This document shows positions 43,054-51,309 of a stretch of DNA of 64,000 nucleotides, piece after piece. Location of the stretch: assembly GCA_030539395.1 (NCBI GenBank), contig JAUNSC010000002.1, positions 109,115 to 173,114 on the forward strand, in the 5' to 3' direction. How positions within the stretch are numbered: position 1 is the first letter of the stretch; each line of letters opens with the position of its first letter. The position numbers and the translations under genes were made by a program. The notes beneath the pieces are model-generated. The model made no database searches. It was not told the DNA's origin and was given only the letters and a program-made list of their open reading frames with translations. Origin of the DNA: Eubacteriales bacterium (GTDB lineage Bacteria > Bacillota > Clostridia > Lachnospirales > Lachnospiraceae).

Positions 43054-43485
43054 CTATATGATAAGCCCAATGTCTGTCATCTGCTCTGCTATCTCATCCA
43101 TATCATCATATGAATTGTCTGCAGTCCATTTTTCCTTATCCCAGATCTCAATCCGGTTCAGCATACCAGTCAGTACAACCTCTTTGTCCAGACCCGCAAA
43201 TTCTCTCAAGCATAATGGTAAGAGAATTCTCCCCTGCTTGTCCAGCTCACACGGTGTGGCTCCTGCCACAAAGAAACGCGAGAATTGCCTTGCACTTTTG
43301 TTTGTAAGCGGAAGAGCACTAAGCTTTTTTTCAAATTCCTGCCATGCTTCATTAGAAAACACAAACAGACAGCCATCCAATCCCCTTGTTACCACAAATT
43401 CTTCGCCTAACTCCTCTCTGAATCTGGAAGGGATAATCAGTCTGCCTTTGGTGTCGATCGTATGATTATATTCACCCATGAACAT
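43054..43485 (-). CDS. mraZ: transcriptional regulator MraZ
   Basis: MraZ represses the dcw cluster by binding short direct repeats near its own promoter. The 143-residue protein has two copies of the MraZ/AbrB-like swapped-hairpin domain: 'NHTIDTKGRLIIPSRFREELG' (about 6-26) and 'PCELDKQGRILLPLCLREFAG' (about 79-99), with the DNA-binding D-x-x-G-R-x-x-x-P cores. The ATG at 43483-43485 lies six bases after AGGTG; a GTG nine bases upstream is inside that site. First gene of the dcw cluster, behind a promoter with a likely MraZ box. Confidence 0.96.
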   Translation of the reverse strand: MFMGEYNHTIDTKGRLIIPSRFREELGEEFVVTRGLDGCLFVFSNEAWQEFEKKLSALPLTNKSARQFSRFFVAGATPCELDKQGRILLPLCLREFAGLDKEVVLTGMLNRIEIWDKEKWTADNSYDDMDEIAEQMTDIGLII

Positions 43486-43558
43486 ATGACGCACCTGCTT
43501 TCGTTTCCATTCAATCCTCTTTTGAATGGGCTTTGGATTGCTTTATGGGATTTTCTCC

Positions 43559-43593
43559 CCATTTTATACCACAATCCTCCACTTCTCTCCACT
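43559..43593 (-). promoter_or_regulatory. putative MraZ box: GTGG-type repeats with 10-bp period
   Basis: Read on minus, AGTGG (43589-43593), AGTGG (43579-43583), TGTGG (43569-43573) and AATGG (43559-43563) follow each other at exactly 10 bp. They begin a few bases downstream of the predicted start, as known for MraZ boxes (5-bp repeat plus 5-bp spacer). A further AGTGG lies in the promoter spacer (43611-43615). Confidence 0.75.
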
Positions 43594-43602
43594 TATACGT
43601 TA

Positions 43603-43631
43603 ATAATAGACCACTTCTTGGGAATTGACAA
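43603..43631 (-). promoter_or_regulatory. promoter of the dcw cluster (mraZ)
   Basis: On the minus strand TTGTCA (43626-43631), 17 bp, TATTAT (43603-43608), start near 43596, giving a leader of about 110 nt that contains the MraZ repeats. Confidence 0.75.
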
Positions 43632-43660
43632 GTATTTTTTTCTATTTTTTTGAATTCGTG

Positions 43661-43694
43661 CACAAAAAAAGCGCCCGAAATACGGACGTTTTTT
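43661..43694. terminator. terminator of lgt
   Basis: Stem GCGCCCG/CGGACGT (43671-43677, 43683-43689, one G-U pair) with an A-run on the left and a T-run on the right, so it can act in either direction. It isolates the mraZ promoter from lgt. Confidence 0.75.
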
Positions 43695-43735
43695 GGCATT
43701 TTACTGCATATTGTATAAATCCCACACACAAAATA

Positions 43736-44608
43736 CTATATCTGGTTTTTATCTTTTTTACACTTTTTCAGTCCCATAAACAGGATAATTATCGATATCA
43801 CAAAGAGCATGCCGGACAATACCTGTGAAACAGGAAGGCCAATCCCCGGCAAAAGCAGCTGATCTGTACGAAGTCCTTCTATCCAAAACCTTCCAAGCCC
43901 ATATCCTGCCAGATATGCCAGAAAAACTTCTCCATGGAATCGCTTTTTCCTTGTGAGAACCAGCAGTAATATCAACACGCAGATATTCCAGAGAGATTCA
44001 TACAGAAACGTGGGATGGACCTGTATAAATTTTGTTCCTTCCGCCATATATGCTTTAGCAGACATTTCAGCAGTGATTTCATCGGCTCTCACCGCTGCCT
44101 GCGGAAGCGCCATGGCAAAAAAGCCGTCTGTATAGCCGCCGAAAGCTTCTCTGTTAAAAAAGTTTCCCCACCTTCCAATAATCTGCCCCACCACAAGCCC
44201 TGTACAAATGGTATCGGCAAGCTGTCCAAAACTTTTTTTCTTTTTCACTGAAAAAATCCATACTGTCAGAATTCCTGCCAGTACACCACCGTAAATAGCA
44301 AGGCCGCCTCCACGGAAATTGAATATCTCAATCAGATTATTCTTATAACTGTCCCAGGAAAAAATGACATAATATAATCTTGCTCCCAGAATTGCACATA
44401 CAATCGTAATCAGGCTCAGGTCAAAATACATTTCTTTATCCTGGCCGGTCCTTTCCGCCACTTTAGTAAGAAGACTGATCCCACATAACATACCAAGGGC
44501 TATCACCATTCCATAAAAGGCTATCTCAAACCCCAAAACACTTACAGACTTCCCTACATGCGGCAGGACAATTCCCAGATTTGGAAACATAATCGTACTT
44601 TCACTCAT
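43736..44608 (-). CDS. lgt: prolipoprotein diacylglyceryl transferase
   Basis: Lgt attaches diacylglycerol to the lipobox cysteine of lipoproteins such as the one at the window's left edge. The 290-residue product has about seven membrane helices and the signature 'GRWGNFFNREAFGG', plus 'RGGGLAIYGGVLAG' and 'HPTFLYESLWN'. The ATG at 44606-44608 is seven bases after GGAGG; the adjacent ATG (44609-44611) is only four away. The presence of Lgt shows lipid modification works here, which makes the lack of lipoboxes in the binding proteins notable. The ychF terminator lies 30 bp upstream and I see no promoter, so expression may depend on read-through. Confidence 0.96.
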   Translation of the reverse strand: MSESTIMFPNLGIVLPHVGKSVSVLGFEIAFYGMVIALGMLCGISLLTKVAERTGQDKEMYFDLSLITIVCAILGARLYYVIFSWDSYKNNLIEIFNFRGGGLAIYGGVLAGILTVWIFSVKKKKSFGQLADTICTGLVVGQIIGRWGNFFNREAFGGYTDGFFAMALPQAAVRADEITAEMSAKAYMAEGTKFIQVHPTFLYESLWNICVLILLLVLTRKKRFHGEVFLAYLAGYGLGRFWIEGLRTDQLLLPGIGLPVSQVLSGMLFVISIIILFMGLKKCKKDKNQI

Positions 44609-44638
44609 CATTTCACCTCCAGAAATGCACTTGGGTCC

Positions 44639-44664
44639 AAAAAACAAAGGCCCGCTTTGCGGGC
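44639..44664 (-). terminator. terminator of ychF
   Basis: Perfect stem GCCCGC-TTT-GCGGGC (44650-44664) followed on the minus strand by CTTTGTTTTTT. Confidence 0.85.
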
Positions 44665-44675
44665 ACTGTGCTTTC

Positions 44676-45773
44676 TTATACATTAAATCTGAACAGGATC
44701 ACATCTCCGTCTTTTACAACGTAATCTTTTCCTTCCAAACCTACAAGTCCTTTCTCTCTTGCTGCCGACAGACTTTTACAATCCAGAAGATCCTGATAAT
44801 TCACCACTTCTGCACGGATAAATCCGCGTTCAAAATCGGAGTGGATCTTTCCTGCCGCCTGAGGAGCTTTTGTTCCTTTTTTGATGGTCCATGCTCTGGT
44901 TTCCGTTTCACCCGCTGTCAAAAAGCTCATCAGTCCCAGCAGATCATAGCTGGCTGCAATCAGTTTTTCCAGTCCGGACTGCGTAAGCCCCATATCCTCG
45001 AGAAACATCTGCTTTTCATCATCATCCAGTTCTGCGATCTCCTGCTCGATCTGCGCGCAGATAACAAACACGCCGCTGTCTGTTTCTTTTGCCACTTCCC
45101 GCACAGCTTGCACGTATTTATTGGAAGCACCGTCATCCGCCAGATCATCCTCCGCTACATTCGCTGCAAAAATCACCGGTTTTCCTGTCAAAAGATTATA
45201 CCCGGCGAGCCACTCCTGCTCTTCCTCATCATCCGTTGTGAAGGTAATTGCCATCTTTCCCTCTTCCAGATGGTCTTTCAGTCGGTTTAAAAGCTCCAGT
45301 TCTTTTGCCAGAGTCTTATCATTTCTTGCACCCCTGGTTGTTTTGGCAATTCTTCTTTCCAAAATTTCAATATCGGAAAAAATCAGTTCCAGATTGATCG
45401 TCTCAATATCTCTTACCGGATCAACACTTCCGTCCACATGGATTACGTTCGTATCCTCAAAACAGCGCACAACATGCACAATCGCATCCACCTCACGGAT
45501 GTTGGCAAGAAACTGGTTTCCAAGCCCTTCGCCTTTTGATGCACCCTTTACCAGTCCGGCAATATCCACAAATTCAATCACAGCCGGAGTCACCTTTGCA
45601 GAATGATACAGGTCAGCCAGCTTCTGCAGTCTCTCATCCGGCACCGTAACCACGCCTACATTGGGATCAATCGTGCAGAACGGATAATTTGCCGACTCTG
45701 CTCCTGCCTTTGTAAGTGAATTAAATAATGTACTTTTTCCAACATTTGGAAGTCCTACGATTCCAAGTTTCAT
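44676..45773 (-). CDS. ychF: redox-regulated ATPase YchF (Obg-family)
   Basis: A conserved P-loop NTPase of the Obg group that prefers ATP and associates with ribosomes. The 365-residue protein begins 'KLGIVGLPNVGKSTLFNSLT' (P-loop), has 'VDIAGLVKGASKGEGLGNQFLANIREVDAIVHVVRCF', and ends in a TGS domain ('RAWTIKKGTKAPQAAGKIHSDFERGFIRAEV'). The length and ends match the family. AGGAGG lies ten bases before the ATG. Confidence 0.98.
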   Translation of the reverse strand: MKLGIVGLPNVGKSTLFNSLTKAGAESANYPFCTIDPNVGVVTVPDERLQKLADLYHSAKVTPAVIEFVDIAGLVKGASKGEGLGNQFLANIREVDAIVHVVRCFEDTNVIHVDGSVDPVRDIETINLELIFSDIEILERRIAKTTRGARNDKTLAKELELLNRLKDHLEEGKMAITFTTDDEEEQEWLAGYNLLTGKPVIFAANVAEDDLADDGASNKYVQAVREVAKETDSGVFVICAQIEQEIAELDDDEKQMFLEDMGLTQSGLEKLIAASYDLLGLMSFLTAGETETRAWTIKKGTKAPQAAGKIHSDFERGFIRAEVVNYQDLLDCKSLSAAREKGLVGLEGKDYVVKDGDVILFRFNV

Positions 45774-45858
45774 TTCTATAGTATCCTCCTGAAAATCCTT
45801 AATTATACAATATCTTTTAACTGTTTTTCCATTAAATGCGCCAGTTGCAACAATATTG

Positions 45859-45887
45859 AGTATAGCATATCAGGACAATTTTGTACA
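45859..45887 (-). promoter_or_regulatory. candidate promoter of ychF
   Basis: On the minus strand TGTACA (45882-45887), 17 bp, TATACT (45859-45864) with an extended-10 TGC just before it. The -35 match is only moderate. Confidence 0.5.
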
Positions 45888-45922
45888 CCTTGACTTTCCG
45901 CAGTTCTGTCCGCATGATCTCA

Positions 45923-45939
45923 GATCAGCCGTGCTGATC
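45923..45939 (-). repeat. hairpin at the end of the hydrolase gene
   Basis: GATCAGC-CGT-GCTGATC, perfect 7-bp arms, overlapping the stop codon of the hydrolase gene. No U-run follows, so termination is uncertain. Confidence 0.5.
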
Positions 45940-47410
45940 ATACATCATTTTCAAAAATTTTCTTCACCGCTTCCCTGGACCACTCTTTTAATTTCCCGGC
46001 ATCTGTCTCCGTAATCCATCCCTCTCTTTGCTGCGCATCTGTATAATCAGCAAATTTTTGCAGATAGTTTTCCGCACTTCCGTACAATTCCTCCACTTTT
46101 TCCCTGCTGAAATAAGTCATTACTCCACAGATTCCCTCCGGATCTTCCGGATTGCTGGCCACATACCCCGCGACAGGCACATCTACATAGGGACTGCGAA
46201 GCCCGCCTTCTGCATTGCCGTTAACATCTCTTCGAAGGTCACCTTTTTCCCGTATAAGAGGCATGCAAACTTCAGGAGCCTCATTATAAGCCGCCCAGCG
46301 ATGCAGTTTCTCCAGAAGTCCGCAGACATAGTACTCCACATGCATATCATTGATGTTCTCCAGGAGCTTCGGATCAAGATTTGGTGCCTTTCCTCCTGCC
46401 TGCTCAATTTCCCCCAGCGCACTCAAAATGGGACAGATAATATCTGTATGAGGTGCGCCCGGGATTTCATAATACCGGCATTTATCCTCGGGGGTATCTG
46501 TATTCTCAATCTTCATCTGCAGCAGATTGCCCTCTACAAAAAGATTAAACAGATACAGATCAGCCTCACTGGACATACAGATATATGGTGTACTGCTGGG
46601 ATGCATATTACGTTTGGAGAGCCTCAGATTACCGATTTTTTTATCCTGACGGATGCTTCTTTGTACCAGGGCCCCAACAATATTCATATAGCCGTCATAG
46701 ATACTTTTTCCGTTTTCTCTTCTGGCATATCTGTCAAAATAACTTACATAAGTATTCAAATAAGCTCCACTCTGGCTTTGCCCGGTCAGATAAATATACT
46801 CCGCCCGATATCCGCCCAGACAGTTTTCCCCATCCTGACGCAGCAGGACTCCAAGCTGGCTGAGCATATCCCAGAAAAGCCCTTCCTCTGTTCCCGGAAT
46901 TGTTGCCGTTCTGGAAATCACCGGTGCCGGCACAAGTTCACCGTTAGACCAGTTTAATTCCCCGTATCTTTCATAATCAAAATTTTTCAGACTCATTACA
47001 TTTACCGGCTTACTGGTAATTCCCACATAAGCATGACCGTATTCCATGCACCATAGATAATTTCTGTGCCACAAATCCTCAATATCATAGCCCTGGGTGG
47101 CATTCATAATATCTACATATACTCTGCCCGAAAAATCCTGCCCGGATTTCGGTCTTCTCACCAAAATCCTGTTTTTATAGGGGAGACCCTGCCTTGCCAC
47201 TACCGGAAGATCATTTTCATCCGCGTCATAGACATTTGCGGTTCCGCTTAAAAAAAATTCCTCTTCCAGATAACCATACTGTTCCAGATCCAGTGGTTCA
47301 CGGCTATACGCCATCGCACAGAATGGATGCGAATACTCTGTTACCGCAACCGGCCCTTCCACCCGCGGTATCTCATTTATTGTATTGCGAATAATTGATG
47401 CATTGTCCAT
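45938..47410 (-). CDS. alpha/beta hydrolase domain-containing protein
   Basis: The 490-residue protein resembles the large 'alpha/beta hydrolase domain' (Abhydrolase_10-like) family. The nucleophile elbow is 'LTGQSQSGAY' with Ser212 as the probable nucleophile, and 'YEIPGAPHTDI' supplies the likely catalytic His; an acidic partner probably lies between them. There is no signal peptide, so it acts in the cytoplasm on an imported compound, likely an ester or lactone. It is the last gene of the LacI-controlled CUT2 cluster, 16 bp after the ATPase gene. The ATG at 47408-47410 follows GAGGTG by six bases; a GTG nine bases upstream is within the site. The substrate is unknown. Confidence 0.8.
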   Translation of the reverse strand: MDNASIIRNTINEIPRVEGPVAVTEYSHPFCAMAYSREPLDLEQYGYLEEEFFLSGTANVYDADENDLPVVARQGLPYKNRILVRRPKSGQDFSGRVYVDIMNATQGYDIEDLWHRNYLWCMEYGHAYVGITSKPVNVMSLKNFDYERYGELNWSNGELVPAPVISRTATIPGTEEGLFWDMLSQLGVLLRQDGENCLGGYRAEYIYLTGQSQSGAYLNTYVSYFDRYARRENGKSIYDGYMNIVGALVQRSIRQDKKIGNLRLSKRNMHPSSTPYICMSSEADLYLFNLFVEGNLLQMKIENTDTPEDKCRYYEIPGAPHTDIICPILSALGEIEQAGGKAPNLDPKLLENINDMHVEYYVCGLLEKLHRWAAYNEAPEVCMPLIREKGDLRRDVNGNAEGGLRSPYVDVPVAGYVASNPEDPEGICGVMTYFSREKVEELYGSAENYLQKFADYTDAQQREGWITETDAGKLKEWSREAVKKIFENDV

Positions 47411-47426
47411 TATTCTCACCTCGTTA

Positions 47427-48941
47427 TTATTTTATGGCAGCTCTCATAATAGCTTCTTCCGACATTTCATTCCGGTTGAATTCACCGGTAATCTTGCCGC
47501 TGCCAATTACCAGTACGCGGTCGCTGATTGCCAGAAGCTCCGGCAAATCGGAAGATACCATCACAATGGAGATGCCACTCTTAACCAGTTCTCCCATCAG
47601 TGCATAGATTTCTGCCTTTGCACCTACATCCACGCCTTTGGTCGGCTCATCCACAAACAAAATCTTCGGAGATTTCACCAGCCATTTTGAAAGAACCACC
47701 TTCTGTTGATTTCCTCCTGAAAGTGTGTTTACAATGGTATGGATGGAAGGTGCTTTGATGCGCAAACGGTTAAATATTTCCTGACTTTGTCTGTTTTCTT
47801 CCGCAGCATCTACAAAAATCCCCTTCGCAGGCAGTTCCTTAAGGCTCGCCAGATACATATTATCACGAATAGAAAGCATCCACACAAAACCATTCAGCTT
47901 TCGTTCCTCTGTCACATATCCAATTCCCGCCGCAATCGCATCAGAAGGATTCTTGATGGATACTTTTTTCCCTTCAATATAAACATCCTTCTTTACTCCT
48001 TTAGACAGCTGTCCGAATACCGCTCCAAGGCTCTCACTTCTGCCGGCCCCTACCAGTCCTCCGATACCCAGGATCTCGCCTTTGTTCAGAGAAAAACTGA
48101 TATCATCTACAATATTCTTCCCCTTCATGGTGGGATGCGGAACACTCAAATGTTCCACCCGAAGCACTTCTTTTCCGATTTTCACTTTTTCTTTTGGGTA
48201 CAGATTTTCAATTTTCCGCCCCACCATCTGCTCGATCAATGTTTCTTCATTTACCTGACTGATCTCATGACAGTCAATGGTCTGGCCATCACGAAGTACC
48301 AGTACCCGGTCGCATATTCTGTAGATTTCTTCCATTTTATGGGAAATATAAATACAGGAAATCCCCTTATCGCGCAGCTCATTTAAAATGTCCATCAACT
48401 GATCTACTTCACTGCTGGTCAGTGCGGATGTTGGCTCATCCAATACAAGAATCCGGGGTTCTTTGATATAAGCTCTCATCAATGCCAGCATCTGCATCTG
48501 TCCGCTGTTCAGCTTCGCCACTTTATCCACAGGCCTGGCATCAATTCCCACCCGATCCAGTATATCCTGCGTCTTTGCGTACAGGGATTTAAAATCCACG
48601 CGGTTTCCCTTTCCCGGCAGATTTCCCAAAAATAAATTTTCCGCAATGCTGGAATTCAGAACCATGTTGATTTCCTGGTAAATCATTTCAATTCCATATT
48701 TTTGTGCAACGGCAACGTCCGTAAGCTGTATGGTTTTTCCCTCATACAGGATCTCTCCTTCATAAGTCCCAAAAGGATATGTGCCGCTTAAAATTTTCAT
48801 CAGCGTGGATTTCCCGGCACCATTTTCGCCACAGACTCCCAGAATTTCTCCCTTTTTAAGCTGCAGCATAACCTGATTCAAAGCCAGGACGCCCGGAAAC
48901 CTTTTGGTGACATTCTTCATTTCCAATAAATATTCCGCCAT
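47427..48941 (-). CDS. sugar ABC transporter ATPase (RbsA/MglA type, two ATPase domains)
   Basis: The 504-residue protein fuses two ABC domains, the mark of CUT2 importers. Domain 1 has Walker A 'GENGAGKSTLMK' (about 33-44), 'LNSGQMQMLALMRA' and 'ILVLDEPTSAL'; domain 2 has the degenerate Walker A 'GLVGAGRSES', 'LSGGNQQKVVLSKWL' and 'ILFVDEPTKGVDVGAK', as in RbsA where the second site is altered. The start is ATG 48939-48941 after GGCGGTGAG; an ATG 15 bp upstream is also possible. It couples to the permease at 48958 and the binding protein at 50009. Confidence 0.94.
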   Translation of the reverse strand: MAEYLLEMKNVTKRFPGVLALNQVMLQLKKGEILGVCGENGAGKSTLMKILSGTYPFGTYEGEILYEGKTIQLTDVAVAQKYGIEMIYQEINMVLNSSIAENLFLGNLPGKGNRVDFKSLYAKTQDILDRVGIDARPVDKVAKLNSGQMQMLALMRAYIKEPRILVLDEPTSALTSSEVDQLMDILNELRDKGISCIYISHKMEEIYRICDRVLVLRDGQTIDCHEISQVNEETLIEQMVGRKIENLYPKEKVKIGKEVLRVEHLSVPHPTMKGKNIVDDISFSLNKGEILGIGGLVGAGRSESLGAVFGQLSKGVKKDVYIEGKKVSIKNPSDAIAAGIGYVTEERKLNGFVWMLSIRDNMYLASLKELPAKGIFVDAAEENRQSQEIFNRLRIKAPSIHTIVNTLSGGNQQKVVLSKWLVKSPKILFVDEPTKGVDVGAKAEIYALMGELVKSGISIVMVSSDLPELLAISDRVLVIGSGKITGEFNRNEMSEEAIMRAAIK

Positions 48942-48957
48942 TGTTCTCACCGCCATT

Positions 48958-49920
48958 CTATGCCGCACTGCTGAGTTTTTGTCTGTACTTATCGATCGCC
49001 ACGGAAATCAGCAAAATGATTCCAAAAATCAGATTCTGCCAAAAGCTGTCTACACGGATCAATACCAGACCATTACTGATTACTGCCAGAAGCAGACATC
49101 CGAGAATACTTCCCACGACAGAGCCGCTTCCTCCAAACATGCTTGTACCTCCGATGATCACAGCTGCCATCACAGTCAGTTCTGTTCCGGAACCTGCTGT
49201 CGTCTGTGCACTTGCAAAACGGGATGCCATAAAAATGCCTGCCAGAGCCGCAAACACAGAAACCAGAATATGTACCTCTCTGCGGCGTTTCTTTACCGGA
49301 ATACCTGCCAGCCTTGCCGTTTCCGGATTTCCTCCGACAGCAAACAGAGAACGTCCATATTTCGTATAAGAAAGGATCACCTGGAAAATAGCGGCGATTA
49401 CAATCGCAATAATAATCGTGATATAAATGCTCCCAAAAACCCTGCCCTGGCCAAGCACTTTAAATGCATCCGTTGCACCGCTGACAGACATACCTTTTGT
49501 GGTAATAGATACGATACCATTAACGGCATACTGTATGCCCAGCGTGACAATCAGCGCCGGCAATTCACAATCCACAATGATCCATGCTTTAAATGCACCC
49601 ACAGCTGCCCCGGCCAGAAGCCCCAGCAAAATGCAAACGATCATTGGCATGCCTGATTTCATGGCGAACATGCACGCCACGCCTCCAAGCGCCGTCACCG
49701 CGCCGATAGACAAATCCAAATCCGCTGCAATCAGCAAAAAGGTCAATGCTGCCCCCACAATCAGGTAATAGCTTGTCGTTCTGAAAATATCCATCAGATT
49801 ATTAAACGCAATAAAGTTTGGATTGATGACAGTCACCACAATGCACATAATAACCAGCGGAAACAGCGTACCAATTTCATTTTTTGTCGCTAATGTCTGT
49901 ATAAATTTATTCTTCTTCAT
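48958..49920 (-). CDS. sugar ABC transporter permease (RbsC type, CUT2)
   Basis: The 320-residue membrane subunit of the CUT2 importer, with eight to ten hydrophobic helices. Family features include 'LLIAADLDLSIGAVTALGGV', 'ALIVTLGIQYAVNGI', 'AVGGNPETARLAGIPVKKRRREVHIL' (ATPase-contact loop) and 'VIIGGTSMFGGSGSVVGSILGCLLLAVI'. A single permease gene suggests it works as a homodimer. It follows the binding-protein gene after a 12-bp-stem hairpin. Confidence 0.95.
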   Translation of the reverse strand: MKKNKFIQTLATKNEIGTLFPLVIMCIVVTVINPNFIAFNNLMDIFRTTSYYLIVGAALTFLLIAADLDLSIGAVTALGGVACMFAMKSGMPMIVCILLGLLAGAAVGAFKAWIIVDCELPALIVTLGIQYAVNGIVSITTKGMSVSGATDAFKVLGQGRVFGSIYITIIIAIVIAAIFQVILSYTKYGRSLFAVGGNPETARLAGIPVKKRRREVHILVSVFAALAGIFMASRFASAQTTAGSGTELTVMAAVIIGGTSMFGGSGSVVGSILGCLLLAVISNGLVLIRVDSFWQNLIFGIILLISVAIDKYRQKLSSAA

Positions 49921-49947
49921 TATGTCTCCACCTTTGTCCGAAAATGT

Positions 49948-49982
49948 GATAAGCGGGCTGCCGTACGCGAAGCCCGCTTATC
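49948..49982 (-). repeat. strong hairpin between binding-protein and permease genes of the CUT2 cluster
   Basis: Perfect 12-bp arms GATAAGCGGGCT/AGCCCGCTTATC (49948-49959, 49971-49982) with an 11-nt loop, after the binding-protein stop. Only a short T-tract follows, so partial termination or mRNA stabilisation is likelier than full termination. Confidence 0.75.
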
Positions 49983-50008
49983 CATAATTAGGTCCTTATT
50001 CGTTGTCC

Positions 50009-50992
50009 CTATAAAAGTCCACGTTCTTCCAGAAGCTGCAGATGTTCTTCTACTGCGTCCGCTTTGATTACGATTGTACCGGAATCGTTTGCAAATTCAG
50101 GAGCGTTTCCTTCTTTAATATCTTTAATAAAGTATACTGATTCATACGCCATCTTATAAAAATCCTGTGCGATGGTGCAGTCCAAAGCACCGCTGGTTAC
50201 ATAATTGAGAATTTCTTCAGAATCATCAATACCAACTACAATCAGGCTGTCACTCAAACCTTCGCTCTCTACATAGTTTGCAATACCCGGGCATCCATAA
50301 CCGTCCTGGCTCACTACTACATTAAGATCCGGATAACTCTTCAGCAGAGCTGCCAGCTTATCAGATGCTACTGCTGCATCAGAATTGCATTCTTCCTGAA
50401 TCAGCGTTGCTTCCGGATATTCCTCTTTAATTCTCTCGCAAAACGCTTCATACTGAAGATTCTGTGTCTCAGTCTCCAGTGTTGTCTGGATATAGCATGC
50501 AGTTACATGATCAAAAGAACTATATTTTTCTTCCTTCAGATAAGACAGCACTGTTTCTGCCTGTGTAATACCCATATTTACCGGATCTGTACCAATCCAG
50601 CAGTCCTGCAGTTCTTCTGTGGTATATGTGTTGCAGGTAACAACCGGAATCTCGGCATCTCTTGCCTTAGTTAATACGTCGGTTGCCTGATCAGCATCCA
50701 GAATAACGGTAATAATGCCATCTGCCTGATTAGTCACTGCTGTGTCCAGAAGATTGATAACGCCTGCTGTATCATTAGGGGTTGTAGGAGAAACATACTG
50801 TCCTGTCCATCCAAGCTCATCCAGTGCATCCTCAAAACCTTTCTGTGCAGAACCCCAGGCAACGCCGCCTGTAACAATGCTGACAAACATCAGATCCTGC
50901 GGCTCTGCTGCCTCTTCTGCCATCGCCACAGCCGAACCGGAAAGTATCATTGTCCCAGCCAGTAACATACTTATCGCTTTTTTCAGTTTCAT
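50009..50992 (-). CDS. sugar ABC transporter substrate-binding protein (RbsB type)
   Basis: The 327-residue receptor has a signal peptide (MKLKKAISMLLAGTMILSGSAVAMA, cleavage near 25) with no lipobox cysteine and a type I binding fold: 'LDTAVTNQADGIITVILDADQATDVLTKARDAEIPVVTCNTY' in lobe 1 and 'DLNVVVSQDGYGCPGIANYV' in lobe 2, ending in the long C-terminal region typical of RbsB-like proteins. Seven cysteines in an exported protein is unusual for a Gram-positive. First gene of the cluster after the divergent regulator, with a strong AGGAGG site. The ligand is unknown; the adjacent hydrolase suggests a compound with an ester or lactone bond. Confidence 0.92.
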   Translation of the reverse strand: MKLKKAISMLLAGTMILSGSAVAMAEEAAEPQDLMFVSIVTGGVAWGSAQKGFEDALDELGWTGQYVSPTTPNDTAGVINLLDTAVTNQADGIITVILDADQATDVLTKARDAEIPVVTCNTYTTEELQDCWIGTDPVNMGITQAETVLSYLKEEKYSSFDHVTACYIQTTLETETQNLQYEAFCERIKEEYPEATLIQEECNSDAAVASDKLAALLKSYPDLNVVVSQDGYGCPGIANYVESEGLSDSLIVVGIDDSEEILNYVTSGALDCTIAQDFYKMAYESVYFIKDIKEGNAPEFANDSGTIVIKADAVEEHLQLLEERGLL

Positions 50993-51074
50993 TTTTTAAA
51001 CCTCCTTGTTCATTTAATAGAATACTTATTTCGCTCTCTCGCCGCAATGTACCGGTCACGTGCTCGATAATTGA

Positions 51075-51103
51075 ATCATATCATTTATTCTCGTATTTTG
51101 CAA
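51075..51103 (-). promoter_or_regulatory. candidate promoter of the CUT2 transport operon
   Basis: On the minus strand TTGCAA (51098-51103), 17 bp, TATGAT (51075-51080), start near 51068, leaving a leader of about 76 nt. Confidence 0.55.
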
Positions 51104-51204
51104 TTACTTTTTACTCATTTTCACAATATATACAATTCTATTTATTACTTTTTGTGCATTCATTATATTTTGAAAATATTTTATTTCCTGGAATGTAATA
51201 TTAT

Positions 51205-51218
51205 TTCGAGCGCGCGAA
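51205..51218. promoter_or_regulatory. candidate LacI-family operator
   Basis: TTCGAGCGCGCGAA: a near-perfect 14-bp palindrome with a CG centre, standing out in AT-rich DNA, eight bases upstream of the -35 box of the regulator gene. Confidence 0.6.
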
Positions 51219-51225
51219 CATTATT

Positions 51226-51254
51226 TTGACACTGCAACCCAACTGTGCTAAAAT
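51226..51254 (+). promoter_or_regulatory. promoter of the LacI regulator gene
   Basis: TTGACA (51226-51231), 17 bp, TAAAAT (51249-51254): strong sigma-A promoter, start near 51261. Confidence 0.8.
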
Positions 51255-51309
51255 TAATATTAATAAAAATATATTAAACGCATATTGAAACAAATACAGG
51301 AGAACAAAT

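Larger units (their letters stand above)
50993..51309. other. 317-bp divergent intergenic region of the CUT2 cluster
   Basis: Contains the minus-strand promoter of the transport operon (51075-51103), an AT-rich stretch, a near-palindromic operator candidate (51205-51218) and the plus-strand promoter of the LacI gene (51226-51254). No gene seen in it. Confidence 0.7.
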
